NCBI GenBank assembly: GCA_018969885.1
Contig: JAGWXN010000130.1
Coordinates: 1 to 8,991, forward strand
Origin: Betaproteobacteria bacterium
GTDB taxonomy: Bacteria; Pseudomonadota; Gammaproteobacteria; Burkholderiales; Burkholderiaceae
Reading direction: 5' to 3'
Length of the DNA stretch: 8,991 bases
Shown in pieces: positions 7,436 to 8,991 of this stretch (within the stretch, counting starts at the first letter, position 1; the number at the start of each line of letters is the position of its first letter). A program made the translations under genes and the position numbers. The notes below the pieces were generated by a model. That model did no database searches. It saw only the letters and a program-made list of their open reading frames with translations, and had not been told where the DNA came from.

Positions 7436-8536
7436 ATGTCGGATCTGGGTCGCCGCGAACATGTTGCGCAATCACGCGCACAACTTCCGGTCCACGCCTA
7501 CTTCGACGAAGCGCTTTTCCGGCGCGAAATCGACACGCTTTTCAAGCGCGGTCCGGGTTATGTCGGCCATGAGCTGATGGTACCCGAGACCGGAAATTAT
7601 CACGCGCTCGCCGCCGAAGGCGAAGGGCGCGTATTAGTTCGTTCCGAACAGGGGGTGGAGCTCCTGTCGAATGTCTGCCGCCATCGCCAGGCGGTGATGC
7701 TGAACGGTCGTGGCAGCACCGAAAACATCGTTTGCCCGCTACATCGCTGGACCTACGATCTGAAGGGAACGCTGCTCGGTGCCCCGCATTTCAGCGAGCA
7801 GCCGTGCCTCAATCTCGGGCGCTCGCCGCTACAGAACTGGCAGGGGTTGTTGTTTTCAGGCCCGCGAGATGTCAGCCGCGATCTGGCTGCGATCACCGGA
7901 CGGGCCGATTTCGACTTCTCCGGCTACATGCTCGATCACGTCGAAGCTCACGACTGTCGCTACAACTGGAAGACCTTTATCGAGGTGTATCTCGAGGACT
8001 ATCACGTGGTCCCGTTTCATCCGGGGCTCGGGCAGTTCGTGTCGTGCGACAAGCTCCGCTGGGAGTTTGGCGACTGGTTTTCGGTGCAGACGGTGGGCGT
8101 GCACGACGCGCTACGCAAGCCCGGTACGCCCACCTACCGCGTCTGGCATGAGCAGGTGCTGGGCCGCTTCGGCGGGCAGACCCCGCCGCACGGTGCAATC
8201 TGGCTCACCTACTACCCGAACATCATGGTGGAGTGGTATCCGGGCGTGCTCTGCGTCTCGACGCTGGTGCCGCTCAGCCCGAACCGCACCATGAATTACG
8301 TCGAGTTCTACTACCCCGAAGAGGTCGTTCTGTTCGAGCGCGAATTCGTGGAGGCCGAGCGGGCTGCCTACATGGAAACCGCTCGCGAAGACGACGAAAT
8401 CGCCGAGCGCATGGATGCGGGCCGCAAGGCGCTGCTGGATCGCGGCGATGACGACGCCGGTCCCTACCAGAGCCCGATGGAAGATGGCATGCAACATTTC
8501 CACGAGTTCCTGCGGCGCGAACTCGGCCCGATCTGA
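7436..8536 (+). CDS. Rieske non-haem iron oxygenase, alpha (catalytic) subunit
   Basis: The 366-residue protein has the two domains of ring-hydroxylating oxygenase alpha subunits. The Rieske domain binds a [2Fe-2S] cluster through Cys81-x-His83 and Cys100-x-x-His103. The catalytic domain has NWKTFIEVYLEDYHVVPFH at 177-195, giving iron ligands His190 and His195. Glu187 stands where naphthalene dioxygenase has the bridging Asp205. The third carboxylate ligand is probably in the acidic EDD at 318-320. It is shorter than typical alpha subunits (about 430-460). The ATG at 7436 was chosen over 7397 for its GGGAGGG ribosome site. Such proteins hydroxylate or demethylate small molecules with electrons from a reductase; no reductase, ferredoxin or beta subunit is in view, and the substrate cannot be named. 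The sulfurtransferase gene starts 20 nt after its stop. A degradation-cluster role is not supported by the neighbours. Confidence 0.93.
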   Translation: MSDLGRREHVAQSRAQLPVHAYFDEALFRREIDTLFKRGPGYVGHELMVPETGNYHALAAEGEGRVLVRSEQGVELLSNVCRHRQAVMLNGRGSTENIVCPLHRWTYDLKGTLLGAPHFSEQPCLNLGRSPLQNWQGLLFSGPRDVSRDLAAITGRADFDFSGYMLDHVEAHDCRYNWKTFIEVYLEDYHVVPFHPGLGQFVSCDKLRWEFGDWFSVQTVGVHDALRKPGTPTYRVWHEQVLGRFGGQTPPHGAIWLTYYPNIMVEWYPGVLCVSTLVPLSPNRTMNYVEFYYPEEVVLFEREFVEAERAAYMETAREDDEIAERMDAGRKALLDRGDDDAGPYQSPMEDGMQHFHEFLRRELGPI

Positions 8537-8556
8537 GTGTTCTTCAGGATCCCCTC

Positions 8557-8991
8557 ATGAAACCTTTCACCACCCTCATCAGCGTCGAGGAACTCGCGGC
8601 ACGGCTCGATGACTGCGTGGTCGCCGACTGCCGTCACGACCTGTTCAAACCCGCCCAGGGCGCAGACGACTACGCCGCCGGACACATCCCCGGCGCCCAC
8701 TTCGTTTCACTCGACCGCGATCTCGCCGGGCCCAAAGGCGACGGGCGTTCAGGAAGGCATCCGCTGCCCGACCCCGCCCAGCTACGGGCGCGCCTGCAAT
8801 CCCTGGGGCTGTCCGACGGACGGCAGCTGGTCGTCTACGACGCTGATACCGGCGGCTTTGCGGGTCGGCTGTGGTGGCTCGCCCGCTGGCTGGGGCACGA
8901 AGCGGTCGCCGTTCTCGATGGTGGCTTCCGAGCCTGGCGCGCGGCCGGCTACCCGGTCACGGCAGAGCTGCCGGTAGTTCAGGCGCCGGGC
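8557..8991 (+). CDS. Thiosulfate/3-mercaptopyruvate sulfurtransferase (rhodanese), 5' part
   Basis: The first 145 codons of a tandem-rhodanese sulfurtransferase are present; the frame runs off the window end. This family moves sulfur from thiosulfate or 3-mercaptopyruvate to cyanide or thiol acceptors. Seen here is the N-terminal domain: ISVEELAARL at 8-17, ADCRHDLF at 23-30, YAAGHIPGAHFVSLDRDLAG near 40-59, a HPLP segment near 69, VVYDAD (about 91-96) and GRLWWLARWLGHEAVAVLDGG (102-122). In two-domain members this first domain is inactive, and Asp stands in the loop where the active domain has Cys, as here. The catalytic Cys would lie in the missing second domain, so thiosulfate and mercaptopyruvate specificity cannot be separated. 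AGGA lies 7 nt before the ATG. With only 20 nt between the stop and this start, it is probably co-transcribed with the Rieske oxygenase. Confidence 0.93.
   Translation, partial: MKPFTTLISVEELAARLDDCVVADCRHDLFKPAQGADDYAAGHIPGAHFVSLDRDLAGPKGDGRSGRHPLPDPAQLRARLQSLGLSDGRQLVVYDADTGGFAGRLWWLARWLGHEAVAVLDGGFRAWRAAGYPVTAELPVVQAPG

Overview
The window is GC-rich, gene-dense bacterial chromosome. I read it as a betaproteobacterium, probably order Burkholderiales. The main reason is the block xseB-ispA-dxs followed by folE2, with a divergent Rieske oxygenase gene beside xseB, an arrangement I recall from Burkholderiales chromosomes. This placement comes from gene content and order, not from a database search. 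No mobile element, tRNA, rRNA, CRISPR array or phage gene was seen, and every gene looks intact apart from the two cut by the window edges.

Minus strand, read from right to left: xseB (7287-7000), ispA (6998 or 6974 to 6066) and dxs (6055-4127) are packed with gaps of 1 to 25 nt and look like one operon. Dxs makes 1-deoxy-D-xylulose 5-phosphate, the entry point of the MEP pathway. IspA condenses the resulting C5 units to farnesyl diphosphate, and XseB is the small subunit of exonuclease VII. A 222-nt gap (4126-3905) follows, holding hairpins downstream of dxs and a possible promoter for the next group. That second group is folE2 (3904-3092), a cytochrome b561 (3057-2518), a short OpgH/MdoH-type glucosyltransferase (2506-728) and an unrecognised exported protein (728 to beyond base 1). 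Their spacings of 34 nt, 11 nt and a TAATG overlap suggest a single transcript.

Plus strand: a 148-nt divergent intergenic region (7288-7435) separates xseB from a Rieske non-haem iron oxygenase alpha subunit (7436-8536). Twenty nt later a thiosulfate/mercaptopyruvate sulfurtransferase (8557 to beyond 8991) begins, cut off by the window end before its catalytic domain.

The least ordinary part is the left end. A membrane glucan synthase of the OpgH type lacks the long N- and C-terminal extensions of the E. coli protein. It has no OpgG in view and is translationally coupled to a signal-peptide-bearing protein of unknown family. The second point of interest is the Rieske oxygenase, which has no reductase, ferredoxin or beta-subunit gene in view and carries Glu where classical ring-hydroxylating dioxygenases have the bridging Asp. 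I found no clear wholly new system.
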